64,000 nt of DNA from CAZQEZ01 sp964592475 (lineage in GTDB: Bacteria; Bacteroidota; Bacteroidia; Cytophagales; Cyclobacteriaceae): assembly GCA_964592475.1 (NCBI GenBank), contig CAZQEZ010000001.1, forward strand, positions 1-64,000. The letters are read 5' to 3'. This document shows, piece after piece, positions 17,674-25,499 of the stretch. Within the stretch, counting starts at the first letter, position 1, and each line of letters starts with the position of its first letter. The notes below the pieces were generated by a model. It saw only the letters and a program-made list of their open reading frames with translations. It had not been told where the DNA came from and made no database searches. The position numbers were made by a program, and so were the translations under genes.

Positions 17674-17691
17674 AAGGTAAATATTTACCTT
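17674..17691. promoter_or_regulatory. 18-bp perfect palindrome AAGGTAAATATTTACCTT
   Basis: A perfect palindrome, 73 bp past the HupE/UreJ_2 stop and 307 bp upstream of the 137-residue gene. It has no T-run, so it is more operator-like than terminator-like. Confidence 0.35.
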
Positions 17692-17763
17692 TTAAATATT
17701 GATGCCCACAATATTCATTTTACTTAAAATATTACATGAGATTTAGCTGCAGAAAGGAACTTC

Positions 17764-18360
17764 TTAGTTTATCCAATACCTGGATTCAAACATGAGCGTG
17801 ATGGCAATACCTGCAATTGCTGAAGAAATTACCAAATTCCAGTCTCTTCTATCAATGTTTATGATACTCACAAATATATAGGAGGCAATTAAAAAGAGGA
17901 GAATAACGATAAGGTGGGCAACTTCAAGACCCACAATAAACGCGAAGGTTTGCCAAAATGAGGGCGCATCACTTACAAGGTTAACTAAGTGTAGTGAAAA
18001 ACCGAACCCATGAATAACGCCAAAAATCAAAGCAAAAAAGTAGTTGGATTGCAAGTTTTTCTTGTAAAATGTGTTCTGCTTTTTAAGTACATTTGAAAAA
18101 GCGGTAATAAAAATAGTAACCGGTATCAAATATTCTACTACTTCATAATTGACATTGATTACTTTGTTTACTGCCAGACTGAGCGACAAAGCGTATCCCA
18201 AAGTGAATGCAATTAAAATAATACCTACTTTTCGCCAATCTTTTAGCAAGTAAACTGCGCAAACTGCAATTATAAATAGTATATGATCTACACTATTTAT
18301 ATCAAGGATATATCCTCTTCCTTCCCCGTAAAAAAAACCAAATGTACTGGATAATATCAT
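17764..18360 (-). CDS. HupE/UreJ_2-family membrane protein
   Basis: This 198-residue integral membrane protein has about six hydrophobic helices. Family features are INSVDHILFIIAVCAVYLL near the N-terminus (the conserved D-H-I-L-F) and FGVIHGFGFSLHLV in the middle, which carries histidines that may bind metal. HupE/UreJ relatives include nickel transporters, but the HupE/UreJ_2 branch common in Bacteroidota is functionally unassigned. The gene follows a CAP-domain protein on the same strand after 80 bp. No urease or hydrogenase genes are near. Confidence 0.85.
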   Translation of the reverse strand: MILSSTFGFFYGEGRGYILDINSVDHILFIIAVCAVYLLKDWRKVGIILIAFTLGYALSLSLAVNKVINVNYEVVEYLIPVTIFITAFSNVLKKQNTFYKKNLQSNYFFALIFGVIHGFGFSLHLVNLVSDAPSFWQTFAFIVGLEVAHLIVILLFLIASYIFVSIINIDRRDWNLVISSAIAGIAITLMFESRYWIN

Positions 18361-18440
18361 AACTGTGAATTTTTACAAAAATTGACAATTATACCAGGGA
18401 AACAAAAAAATGTAAAGAAAAAAATTAATTAAACTTCTAA

Positions 18441-19019
18441 TTAGTTACAGTGTACTGGTTCACCGGCGGGATCTTTCGCCATACCAAACCATACAGCCGC
18501 GTAGTTTCCATAAATGCCCACACCTATGGCATTCCACTTTGCCCTGGCCCAGGTACCCCCATTTACAATCACCGGATTATGCCCTTTACTTTTTTTCCAG
18601 CTTTCCAGAGCAGGTACTGCCTTTACTTCGTTAGAATGAAAATAAACTATTTCGAAGCCATCACCGGGATACCCGTTTATTTCAAGGGGCTTCTTCCACA
18701 TACATTCCGGATCTTTATGATCGTTGGAATAACAGCAAGCCGTCCAGTCTCCTTTATCTGACCAGCTATGGGGATTGCAATTTTTCTGATCCTTTAAATC
18801 ATAATTTTTGGTCAGATCTATCGCGTGATATTTAGCTACCTGACTCAAAGAAGCAGAAAATCTTACCGGCTCTAGTCCTTTTTCTTCACGATATTGATTA
18901 ATTAAATTATAAAGCTTTACTTCTTCAGCTGAAACACAATCGGTTTTTTCGCTGGTGGGTGGCTCTTTAAAGATTAATAATTGGATTAATGCTAGAAATA
19001 ATATAAATAACTGGTTCAT
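18441..19019 (-). CDS. Secreted CAP-domain (SCP/PR-1-like) protein
   Basis: This 192-residue protein has a signal peptide (residues about 1-18) and one CAP domain. The helix YNLINQYREEKGLEPVRFS is followed by KYHAIDLTKNYD (His of the CAP cavity), NPHSWSDKGDWTACCYS and a C-terminal NAIGVGIYGNYAAVWFG strand pair. Cysteines in the mature part suggest disulfides outside the cytoplasm. CAP proteins of bacteria have no uniform enzymatic role. It is probably co-oriented with the HupE/UreJ_2 gene 80 bp downstream. Confidence 0.88.
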   Translation of the reverse strand: MNQLFILFLALIQLLIFKEPPTSEKTDCVSAEEVKLYNLINQYREEKGLEPVRFSASLSQVAKYHAIDLTKNYDLKDQKNCNPHSWSDKGDWTACCYSNDHKDPECMWKKPLEINGYPGDGFEIVYFHSNEVKAVPALESWKKSKGHNPVIVNGGTWARAKWNAIGVGIYGNYAAVWFGMAKDPAGEPVHCN

Positions 19020-19180
19020 TTTTAATAATTTAAATTAAAATAATTTTAATGACCAAAATAAAAAAGGTCTATAAAATGAAAACTTTTAAACGTGTCATAA
19101 TATTACACTTATGAGTAATTTATTTGATTCAAACAACTTGCTTGAAAAATGTATATTAATCGTAAAAAAAAATTTAAGTC

Positions 19181-19810
19181 ATGCAAGAAAAAATTGCCCT
19201 CTTCCCTTTAAATATTGTAGCTTTCCCCGGAGAAAAAATCAATCTACACATTTTTGAACCGCGATATAAAGACTTAATCAAGGATTGCTTGAAGGAGTCA
19301 GGTTTATTCGGAATTCCCTCGTATGTAAAAACGGTAATTGAATATGGAACATCGGTTAAAATTGTTGGTGTAGAAAAAACCTATGAAGATGGCCGTATGG
19401 ATATTGTAACTATGGCAGATAAAATCTTTAAAGTAGTGAACTTTAGCAATCCCTATCCAAATAAATTATATGCTAAAGGGGATGTGGAGTATTTAGAAAA
19501 TAAAAGAGATAGTGACGCCGGCCTGCAAATAGAAATGATTGAAAAAACGAAAGAGCTGCTTCAACTTATCAATGTAATTTCAAGCGTAACCATAGCGTAT
19601 GATGCTGACACCTATGCTTTAGCACATAAAGTAGGGCTTAGCGTGGAACAGGAATACAAACTTTTGAGCATGACCAAAGAAAGTGAAAGACAAAAGTATA
19701 TTTTAAATCATTTAAATAAACTGCTTCCCTCGCTTAAAGAAGTAGAAAGAATGAAAGAGAAAATACAAAGTAACGGGCATTTTAATAACTTTGATCCAAT
19801 TGACTTTTAA
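19181..19810 (+). CDS. LON peptidase substrate-binding domain protein
   Basis: This 209-residue cytosolic protein is a stand-alone LON N-terminal (PUA-like) domain. It starts with IALFPLNIVAFPGEKINLHIFEPRY, a close match to the domain's LFPL.....P....L.IFEPRY opening, and has a helical C-terminal half with YKLLSMTKESERQKYILNHL. It lacks the AAA+ and protease parts of Lon, so it cannot degrade proteins itself. It ends 5 bp before nuoA and is probably the first gene of that transcript. Its role with complex I is unknown. Confidence 0.87.
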   Translation: MQEKIALFPLNIVAFPGEKINLHIFEPRYKDLIKDCLKESGLFGIPSYVKTVIEYGTSVKIVGVEKTYEDGRMDIVTMADKIFKVVNFSNPYPNKLYAKGDVEYLENKRDSDAGLQIEMIEKTKELLQLINVISSVTIAYDADTYALAHKVGLSVEQEYKLLSMTKESERQKYILNHLNKLLPSLKEVERMKEKIQSNGHFNNFDPIDF

Positions 19811-19815
19811 TAATC

Positions 19816-20313
19816 ATGATTATAGACAATCAACTATCCGGATTTGGCATCGTGTTACTCTTTATTATTGGGGGAATAGGGCTATTAGTAGCTGGCTTGA
19901 TGACAGGCAAATTATTACGACCTAATCGACCTAATCAAGAAAAACTAAGTAACTACGAGTGTGGTGAGGAACCTGTAATGGCTGCATGGGGCCAATTTAA
20001 CATTCGATTTTATATAATCGCGCTCATTTTTGTACTTTTTGATGTAGAAATAGTTTTCTTATTTCCATGGTCCACTGTTTTTAGCGATCAGGAACTGATA
20101 AAAGCAACTCAAGGAACCTGGGGTTGGTTTTCCTTGTTTGAAATTTTTGTATTTGCAGCAATTTTGGCCCTGGGATTAGCATATGCCTGGGGAAAAGGTT
20201 TTTTAGAATGGGTGAAACCTCAACCACAAGTATCTGAATTTCAATCTCATATCCCCCCTAGCGTTTATGAAAATTGGAATAAAAAACAAAAATTATCATA
20301 TACTAAAAATTAA
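19816..20313 (+). CDS. nuoA: NADH-quinone oxidoreductase subunit A
   Basis: This 165-residue protein has three transmembrane helices (about 8-30, 62-85, 105-130). Between them lie the NuoA signatures YECGEEP (about 48-54) and FDVEIVFLFPW. It is a membrane subunit of respiratory complex I near the quinone channel entrance. The C-terminal 30 residues extend beyond the usual end (standard length about 120-145). It starts 5 bp after the LON-domain gene and ends 3 bp before nuoB. Confidence 0.95.
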   Translation: MIIDNQLSGFGIVLLFIIGGIGLLVAGLMTGKLLRPNRPNQEKLSNYECGEEPVMAAWGQFNIRFYIIALIFVLFDVEIVFLFPWSTVFSDQELIKATQGTWGWFSLFEIFVFAAILALGLAYAWGKGFLEWVKPQPQVSEFQSHIPPSVYENWNKKQKLSYTKN

Positions 20314-20316
20314 TTT

Positions 20317-20838
20317 ATGAACATAAGTGATAATAAAAGTGGCAAAGGAGGCATTATCATTACTAAGCTAGACGATGTAATTAACTGGGCACGCTTGTCT
20401 TCACTTTGGCCCATGGGTTTTGGAATTGCTTGCTGTGCAATTGAAATGATGAGCACATATGCTTCAGCATATGACCTTGATCGAATTGGTGTATTTCCAA
20501 GACCTTCCCCCAGACAATCGGACGTAATGATAGTGGCTGGTACAGTGACTTTTAAAATGGCAGATCGCGTACGAAGACTATTTGAACAAATGCCGGAACC
20601 AAGATATGTAATCTCGATGGGATCATGTTCTAATTGCGGTGGACCTTATTGGCAGCACGGTTATCATGTAGTTAAGGGGGTGGACAGAATAATACCTGTG
20701 GACGTATACGTGCCCGGCTGTCCTCCCAGACCAGAAGCACTGATCGGAGGTTTTTTAAAATTACAGGAAAAAATAAGACTGGAAAGTATTAGAGCACCAC
20801 GAGCAATTGAAAAATTAAACCAATCAGCTGAAGCTTGA
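20317..20838 (+). CDS. nuoB: NADH-quinone oxidoreductase subunit B
   Basis: This 173-residue protein is the PSST-type subunit that binds the terminal 4Fe-4S cluster N2 of complex I. The ligand cysteines are visible as Cys39-Cys40 (ACCAIEMM), Cys104 ([11 protein letters not shown]) and Cys135 ([11 protein letters not shown]). Length and order are normal for the family. Its stop codon overlaps the region just before nuoC, whose ATG follows 2 bp later. Confidence 0.96.
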   Translation: MNISDNKSGKGGIIITKLDDVINWARLSSLWPMGFGIACCAIEMMSTYASAYDLDRIGVFPRPSPRQSDVMIVAGTVTFKMADRVRRLFEQMPEPRYVISMGSCSNCGGPYWQHGYHVVKGVDRIIPVDVYVPGCPPRPEALIGGFLKLQEKIRLESIRAPRAIEKLNQSAEA

Positions 20839-20840
20839 TC

Positions 20841-21332
20841 ATGATAGAAACTATTATCAATATAATAAAAGATAAGTTGAGAGACGATGTTATAAAAAAC
20901 ATCGATGACCTGGCCACCCCGGTAATGCTACAAATAGATGCTGAACATTTATTTGCCGTATGCCAGCAATTACATACCCATGAGCAATTATACTTCGACT
21001 TTTTACAATGCATTTCCGGAGTAGATAATGGCCCCGAAGCCAGCACCATGGAGGTAATATATAATCTGCATTCTATACCCAATCAGTATTTTTTATCATT
21101 GCAAGTAGTTGTTGAGAGGCCTGCACCTAATCAATTGGTCAGCATACCAAGTGTTAGTGCTATTTGGCGTACTGCCAACTGGCTGGAAAGAGAGACTTAT
21201 GATTTATTAGGTATAAATTTTACTGACCATCCTGACATGCGTCGAATTTTATTACCAGCAGACTGGAAAGGCTACCCACTGCGAAAAGATTTTGAAGTAC
21301 AGGAATATTATCATGGTATAAAAGTAGATTAA
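20841..21332 (+). CDS. nuoC: NADH-quinone oxidoreductase subunit C
   Basis: This 163-residue protein is the 30-kDa subunit of complex I. The signature [20 protein letters not shown] followed by [16 protein letters not shown] is nearly textbook. The ATG at 20841 is preferred to the in-frame TTG at 20835, which would overlap the nuoB stop. It is a separate subunit, not fused to NuoD. It lies 4 bp before nuoD. Confidence 0.95.
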   Translation: MIETIINIIKDKLRDDVIKNIDDLATPVMLQIDAEHLFAVCQQLHTHEQLYFDFLQCISGVDNGPEASTMEVIYNLHSIPNQYFLSLQVVVERPAPNQLVSIPSVSAIWRTANWLERETYDLLGINFTDHPDMRRILLPADWKGYPLRKDFEVQEYYHGIKVD

Positions 21333-21336
21333 CCCG

Positions 21337-22554
21337 ATGGCCAACGAAATTCAATATCAATATCATCCGGATCATTTACCTAATTCCGAACCTCATAAGT
21401 ACAAAGCATCTGATTTGAAATCAGAACAAATGCTAATAAATCTCGGGCCTCAGCACCCTAGCACACATGGGGTACTACGCCTTGAGGTAGTTACTGATGG
21501 TGAAATAATAGTAGATGTAGTGCCACACATGGGTTACCTACACCGGTGCTTTGAAAAGCATGGGGAAAACTTACCATACAATCAAAATATACCCTTTGTA
21601 GATCGTATGGACTATGTAGCCGCTATGAATTCTGAGCATGCTTATGTATTAGGAGTAGAAAAAATGCTTGGCATCACAGAAAAAATATCCAAAAGAGTTG
21701 AATACATTCGGGTTTTGGTGGCTGAGCTTAATAGATTGGCTTCTCACTTTGTTGCAATTGGCACTTATGGTTTGGATATTGGAGCCGTTACGCCGTTCCT
21801 TTGGCTGATGCGAGACCGGGAGCATATATTACGACTACTTGAATGGACATGCGGTGCCCGAATGCTATATAACTATATTTGGATTGGCGGTCTCTACTAC
21901 GATTTACCAGTAGGTTTTGAAGATAGGTGCCTGGAGTTTGTCAATTATCTTAAACCTAAAATAAGGGAGCTTCAAAATTTACTTACAGAAAATAAAATAT
22001 TCATCGAGCGCACTGCCAACGTAGGTGTTTTACCTTTGGATTTGGCCATAAATTATGGCATCAGCGGCCCTATGCTTAGGGCCTCCGGGTTGGCCTACGA
22101 CATTCGTAAAGTAGACGGCTACTCTGTTTATCCTGAAATAGATTTTGATGTACCAGTGGGTGAAGGTAAAATGGGAAAAACTGGCGACTGCTGGGATAGG
22201 ACAGAGGTACGCGTAAAAGAATGCTATCAATCCGTGCGAATAATCGAGCAATGTTTGGAAAAACTTACCGGAGGGCACAAAAGAACGCGCGATTTTGATC
22301 CAAGAGCCACAGTACCTGCTAAAATAAGACCCAAAGCCCAAAATTTATATGCTCGTGCTGAATCGCCAAAAGGTGAACTCGGATTTTATTTTAGAGCTGA
22401 TGGCAAAAGTGATATACCCTGGAGAGTAAAAGCCAGGTCTTGCTGTTTTGTTAACTTGTCAGTACTGCCGGAGCTGGCTCGCGGAACAATGATCTCCGAT
22501 ATGATAGCCATAGTTGGATCCATTGACTTCGTGATGGGAGAAGTAGACCGGTAA
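21337..22554 (+). CDS. nuoD: NADH-quinone oxidoreductase subunit D
   Basis: This 405-residue protein is the 49-kDa subunit that forms the quinone site with NuoB. Features: [15 protein letters not shown] at the start of the core, [16 protein letters not shown], and the standard C-terminal end [11 protein letters not shown]. The gene ends 4 bp before the stop of the convergent Fur-family gene. No nuoE-N genes follow, although subunits A-D alone cannot make a proton-pumping complex. The rest must be encoded elsewhere. Confidence 0.96.
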   Translation: MANEIQYQYHPDHLPNSEPHKYKASDLKSEQMLINLGPQHPSTHGVLRLEVVTDGEIIVDVVPHMGYLHRCFEKHGENLPYNQNIPFVDRMDYVAAMNSEHAYVLGVEKMLGITEKISKRVEYIRVLVAELNRLASHFVAIGTYGLDIGAVTPFLWLMRDREHILRLLEWTCGARMLYNYIWIGGLYYDLPVGFEDRCLEFVNYLKPKIRELQNLLTENKIFIERTANVGVLPLDLAINYGISGPMLRASGLAYDIRKVDGYSVYPEIDFDVPVGEGKMGKTGDCWDRTEVRVKECYQSVRIIEQCLEKLTGGHKRTRDFDPRATVPAKIRPKAQNLYARAESPKGELGFYFRADGKSDIPWRVKARSCCFVNLSVLPELARGTMISDMIAIVGSIDFVMGEVDR

Positions 22555-22558
22555 TGTA

Positions 22559-22975
22559 TCAACTACCCTGATTGCATACATTACAAAGGCCCTTTATGTC
22601 AACAGAAATATCGTGTAATTGAAATCCTTTCGGTATGTTAAAATCTGAGACTTCCGGATCATCTAAACAGAATATTTTTCCACAATTTTTACAATGAAAG
22701 TGTGCATGATGATCTTTATGTTCATGCTGGCTACAATCACGGCACATGGCAAATCTAGATATACCATATTCATCAATGATTTTATGAATTAAACCTGCTT
22801 CTTCAAAAGTATGCAAGGTACGATAAAGAGTAACTCTATCAATATCTCCGGATAATTCATGACTTATATCCTGATGCGATAATGCATGATCGTGATTTAT
22901 AATCAATCCCAATACTTTTTTCCGGTTTTCTGTACTTGTAACTTTATGATCTTTTAAAATAGAATCCGTAGACAT
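22559..22975 (-). CDS. Fur-family transcriptional regulator (Zur-like)
   Basis: This 138-residue protein has an N-terminal winged helix (SHQDISHEL ... DIDRVTLYRTLHTFEEAGLI, the Fur-family recognition region). The metal-binding C-terminal domain carries Cys95-x-x-Cys98 (FHCKNCGK) and Cys131-x-x-Cys134 for a structural zinc, plus the histidine-rich HEHKDHHAHFH at 84-94. It is likely a metal-responsive repressor. Divergence from a histidine-rich lipoprotein, with paired GCAAC..TATTGCAT boxes between them, suggests zinc sensing (Zur) rather than iron, but this is inference. It is convergent with nuoD. Confidence 0.9.
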   Translation of the reverse strand: MSTDSILKDHKVTSTENRKKVLGLIINHDHALSHQDISHELSGDIDRVTLYRTLHTFEEAGLIHKIIDEYGISRFAMCRDCSQHEHKDHHAHFHCKNCGKIFCLDDPEVSDFNIPKGFQLHDISVDIKGLCNVCNQGS

Positions 22976-22999
22976 ATCAATTAAATTACATAAGATGTC

Positions 23000-23014
23000 G
23001 CAACACTATTGCAT
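23000..23014. promoter_or_regulatory. Operator candidate 1, GCAACACTATTGCAT
   Basis: It has the form GCAA-N5-TTGC and matches the box at 23039-23053 at 13 of 15 positions. It lies 24 bp upstream of the Fur-family start codon and covers the likely -33 element of the divergent lipoprotein promoter. Confidence 0.6.
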
Positions 23015-23039
23015 GTATTGACATTAATAGTTAGCTTTG
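23009..23039 (+). promoter_or_regulatory. Candidate promoter for the DUF4625 lipoprotein
   Basis: TTG (23009-23011) and an exact TAnnTTTG box, TAGCTTTG (23032-23039), are separated by 20 bp. Both elements overlap the two GCAAC..TATTGCAT boxes, so bound repressor would block polymerase. Confidence 0.55.
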
Positions 23040-23053
23040 CAACTGTATTGCAT
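23039..23053. promoter_or_regulatory. Operator candidate 2, GCAACTGTATTGCAT
   Basis: The second copy begins 39 bp after the first, in the same orientation. It starts on the last base of the -7 box and ends 27 bp before the lipoprotein ATG. Confidence 0.6.
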
Positions 23054-23080
23054 TTAAAATTAATAATAATTTATAAAACT

Positions 23081-23893
23081 ATGAAAAATATGAAAACTAT
23101 TTTCTTTTATTGGCGATTTCTGTGCATTTTGTTAGCAGTAGTTGTAATAACCTCCAGCTGCACAGAAGAAGAAGAAGTAGATGATACTGATCCGGTAGTA
23201 ACTAATGTGACTTTAAATGACGCTACAGAAGATATTCAGGTAAATCCTGGAACAATCATGCATTTCGATGCTGTTTTTTCTGATAATGAACGTTTAGGAG
23301 AATTTAAAATTGACATTCATGATAATTTTGATGGACATAGTCACGGACGCTTGAGCCAGGTAACGGATCCATTTGATACTGTTATTATCGTTGAGCTTAT
23401 TGGTAGAGAAGAAACCATGCACATGGATATTGAAATACCAGAAAATGCTGCTACCGGCCCATACCATTTTAATTTGCAGTTTTTTGATCATATAGGCAAT
23501 GAAGGCGAATTAATGACAATTGATTTTGAAATAGTAGATGAAGCTGAGCAACCTGCTATTACTATTAATAAACCTGATCCTGCTACTGAATTTGAAATTG
23601 CTCCCGGCGCTACATTTACACTTGATGCCATTGTGACTGATCCCGATGGCCTTGTAGAATTAGAGGCTTACTTTGAAGAAGAACATGATGATGAAGGCCA
23701 TGACCATGGAAGATTGAGCGATGAAGAACTATGGGAAATGGAATGGCCGCTTAATGGCGAAACTGAAGTGGTAATAAATGAATCAATTACCATTGATGCT
23801 GCAGCAGAAGTAGGTCACTATGAACTTAAAATCAAAGCTAAAGACAGCAAAGGCAACGTAAAATTAGCAGCCGTAGAGGTACATATAGAATAG
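23081..23893 (+). CDS. Histidine-rich DUF4625 lipoprotein
   Basis: This 270-residue lipoprotein has a lipobox ITSSC (Cys27) followed by an acidic EEEEVDD linker for surface export. Two DUF4625-like beta-sandwich repeats follow. Each has a His-rich loop, DGHSHGRLS in the first and EEHDDEGHDHGRLS in the second, likely to bind a divalent metal. The ATG at 23081 is chosen because it gives the normal signal peptide and lies just after the promoter; an earlier ATG at 23009 lies inside the control region. Regulation by the divergent Fur-family gene is suggested by the paired operator boxes. A metal-uptake or metal-buffering role is inferred. A bidirectional terminator follows at 23918. Confidence 0.82.
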   Translation: MKNMKTIFFYWRFLCILLAVVVITSSCTEEEEVDDTDPVVTNVTLNDATEDIQVNPGTIMHFDAVFSDNERLGEFKIDIHDNFDGHSHGRLSQVTDPFDTVIIVELIGREETMHMDIEIPENAATGPYHFNLQFFDHIGNEGELMTIDFEIVDEAEQPAITINKPDPATEFEIAPGATFTLDAIVTDPDGLVELEAYFEEEHDDEGHDHGRLSDEELWEMEWPLNGETEVVINESITIDAAAEVGHYELKIKAKDSKGNVKLAAVEVHIE

Positions 23894-23917
23894 TTTTGAT
23901 TGATATTTTTGTAATAG

Positions 23918-23960
23918 AAAAAAAGCTCCTTTAGCTAGAAAGTTAGCAGGAGCTTTTTTT
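23918..23960 (+). terminator. Strong bidirectional terminator
   Basis: AAAAAAAGCTCCT (23918-23930) pairs perfectly with AGGAGCTTTTTTT (23948-23960). T-runs flank the stem on both strands, so it can end the lipoprotein transcript and any transcript arriving from the minus strand. Confidence 0.88.
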
Positions 23961-24099
23961 CATAATTATTTTACTTGCTGATATCGAGAATACTTGTCAT
24001 CGTGGTCATTTAATAAAGGCCTGCATCATAAGCGGGCACTCCTAAGTCCTGCTCATGGTAATCTATGTATTGCTGCTTTTTTCCCTCAACCCAAGCACA

Positions 24100-24154
24100 T
24101 CATAATATTTTCTGTTATATGTTTCTATCAAGTTCGATTTTTTTTCGCATTAGT
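24100..24154 (+). repeat. Left copy of an exact 55-bp duplication flanking the N gap
   Basis: These 55 bases are identical to 24255-24309, including the eight-T run. They end exactly where the Ns begin. The arrangement fits two contig ends overlapping by 55 bases. Confidence 0.9.
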
Positions 24155-24254
24155 NNNNNNNNNNNNNNNNNNNNNNNNNNNNNNNNNNNNNNNNNNNNNN
24201 NNNNNNNNNNNNNNNNNNNNNNNNNNNNNNNNNNNNNNNNNNNNNNNNNNNNNN
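24155..24254. other. Assembly gap of exactly 100 N
   Basis: A round-number placeholder gap. Because both flanks are the same 55 bases, the true gap may be negative (contigs overlapping), not missing sequence. Confidence 0.95.
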
Positions 24255-24309
24255 TCATAATATTTTCTGTTATATGTTTCTATCAAGTTCGATTTTTTTT
24301 CGCATTAGT
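24255..24309 (+). repeat. Right copy of the 55-bp duplication
   Basis: Identical to 24100-24154. It contains the last codons and stop (24270-24272) of the aspartyl protease gene, so that gene is intact whichever way the gap is resolved. Confidence 0.9.
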
Positions 24310-25499
24310 TCATTTCCCCTTCTTATCATTAGCCTTACTTTTTTACCCTTTTTCGAATTAAGTGCAATATTTACATAATTCAATTTTATATTCTCAGCTA
24401 ATTGGCCATTAATAACCTCAATAATGTCCCCTTTTTTAATTCCGGCTTTCTGTGCAGGAGAGTTGTCCAGTACAGCATCAACTACAAATTTATGATAATT
24501 TCCTTCCGCGGCAATTACTTCCATTCCACTCAAGTTATATTCAAAATCATTATTAAATCGATTATTCGGTTTTAAATAGATAGTTTCCGAAGAATAATCC
24601 ATTACCACTCTAAATCTCTTTAACAATTCACCACCAATAGTACCATCTCGATCTATAAAAAGCGAGTCTAAATAACTATCATCATCAGGAAAAGAGGCTG
24701 TTACATCTTCAAATTTAAAATCATTTATTTTTACATAATATATCCTGGCAATCAGTCCTCTTATTACACCTCCCAGACCTCTACCTAAGCTGGCTCGTAC
24801 ATATTGCTGAGGAGTTGGAATTCTATTACTATTCTCCTCTCTTTCTAACAAAATGGCGTGACTTGCTCCGGTATCTATTAAAAACTTGCCATGGATTGCG
24901 TATCCATTTTTAAAAAGAACATCGGCATTGATGTATGGCTTAGTATCTTCAAGCATTATGGGTATGGGGGTAAATTTTCTTTTCGGATTAAAGAATGCTT
25001 TTTTGTGAAGAATAACCTGGCTTGCTTTATAATCTATTTGCACCACAAATCTACTAAATAGCTCGTAGCCAATAATACCATGCACTTCAGTGCCTAGATT
25101 ATTACTTAATTGCAGATAATCTTCTTCCAATACCAATAAGGCTTGCCCTCTTCCTCCTACCCCGGGCAATTCCAGGCTTATATTATTGGCTACATAAGCT
25201 TCAACTACTCTTCCATCTCCAGGACCTTTTACCGTAATTTTCCTATCATAAGATACTTGCAAAATGTCGGTAATAATTTTGTCAGTGAGAATGGCTGTTC
25301 TTATTCCAGTATCTAAAATAAATTTTAAGGGTACTTTACCATTTAATAACACAGGAATTACCACCAGATTATTGTAAATTTCTGCATCAATTATAACACG
25401 TTTTTTATCCTCCTTAAACTCAAAACCAAATGTTTGGCTGAGCAAAGGATTATCGAAGGTAATTAAAAATAAGAAAAAGCATAGAAATTTCAATTTCAT
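24270..25499 (-). CDS. Secreted two-DTG aspartyl protease with C-terminal PDZ domain
   Basis: This 409-residue protein has a signal peptide (about 1-21, ending LLSQ). It has two retropepsin-like halves, each with an aspartyl active-site motif: ILDTGIRT (DTG at 63-65) and LIDTGASHAI (DTG at 209-211). A PDZ domain follows (about 325-400, DNSPAQKAGIKKGDIIEVING). Retropepsins usually dimerise from single-DTG chains, so two motifs in one chain give a pseudo-dimeric, pepsin-like layout. It probably acts in the periplasm or outside the cell. Similar Asp_protease_2-PDZ proteins are common in Bacteroidota with few characterised members. The stop lies inside the duplicated 55 bp at the assembly gap. 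Confidence 0.87.
   Translation of the reverse strand: MKLKFLCFFLFLITFDNPLLSQTFGFEFKEDKKRVIIDAEIYNNLVVIPVLLNGKVPLKFILDTGIRTAILTDKIITDILQVSYDRKITVKGPGDGRVVEAYVANNISLELPGVGGRGQALLVLEEDYLQLSNNLGTEVHGIIGYELFSRFVVQIDYKASQVILHKKAFFNPKRKFTPIPIMLEDTKPYINADVLFKNGYAIHGKFLIDTGASHAILLEREENSNRIPTPQQYVRASLGRGLGGVIRGLIARIYYVKINDFKFEDVTASFPDDDSYLDSLFIDRDGTIGGELLKRFRVVMDYSSETIYLKPNNRFNNDFEYNLSGMEVIAAEGNYHKFVVDAVLDNSPAQKAGIKKGDIIEVINGQLAENIKLNYVNIALNSKKGKKVRLMIRRGNELMRKKIELDRNI

Larger units (their letters stand above)
17368..17763. other. 395-bp AT-rich intergenic region with three dyads
   Basis: No gene was found on either strand. The region holds three inverted repeats (17424-17434, 17591-17605, 17674-17691), listed separately. 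It lies upstream of the 137-residue protein gene and downstream of the HupE/UreJ_2 gene. Confidence 0.6.

Noticed and set aside
23961..24099. Short minus-strand frames near the assembly gap that look weakly coding, for example YIDYHEQDLGVPAYDAGLY
   Set aside because: The frames are under 30 codons, broken and in conflict with one another, with no recognisable family. A gene remnant cannot be excluded.
23994..24361. Plus-strand open frames running through the N gap
   Set aside because: Their length depends on the Ns and on the duplicated 55 bp; they are artefacts.
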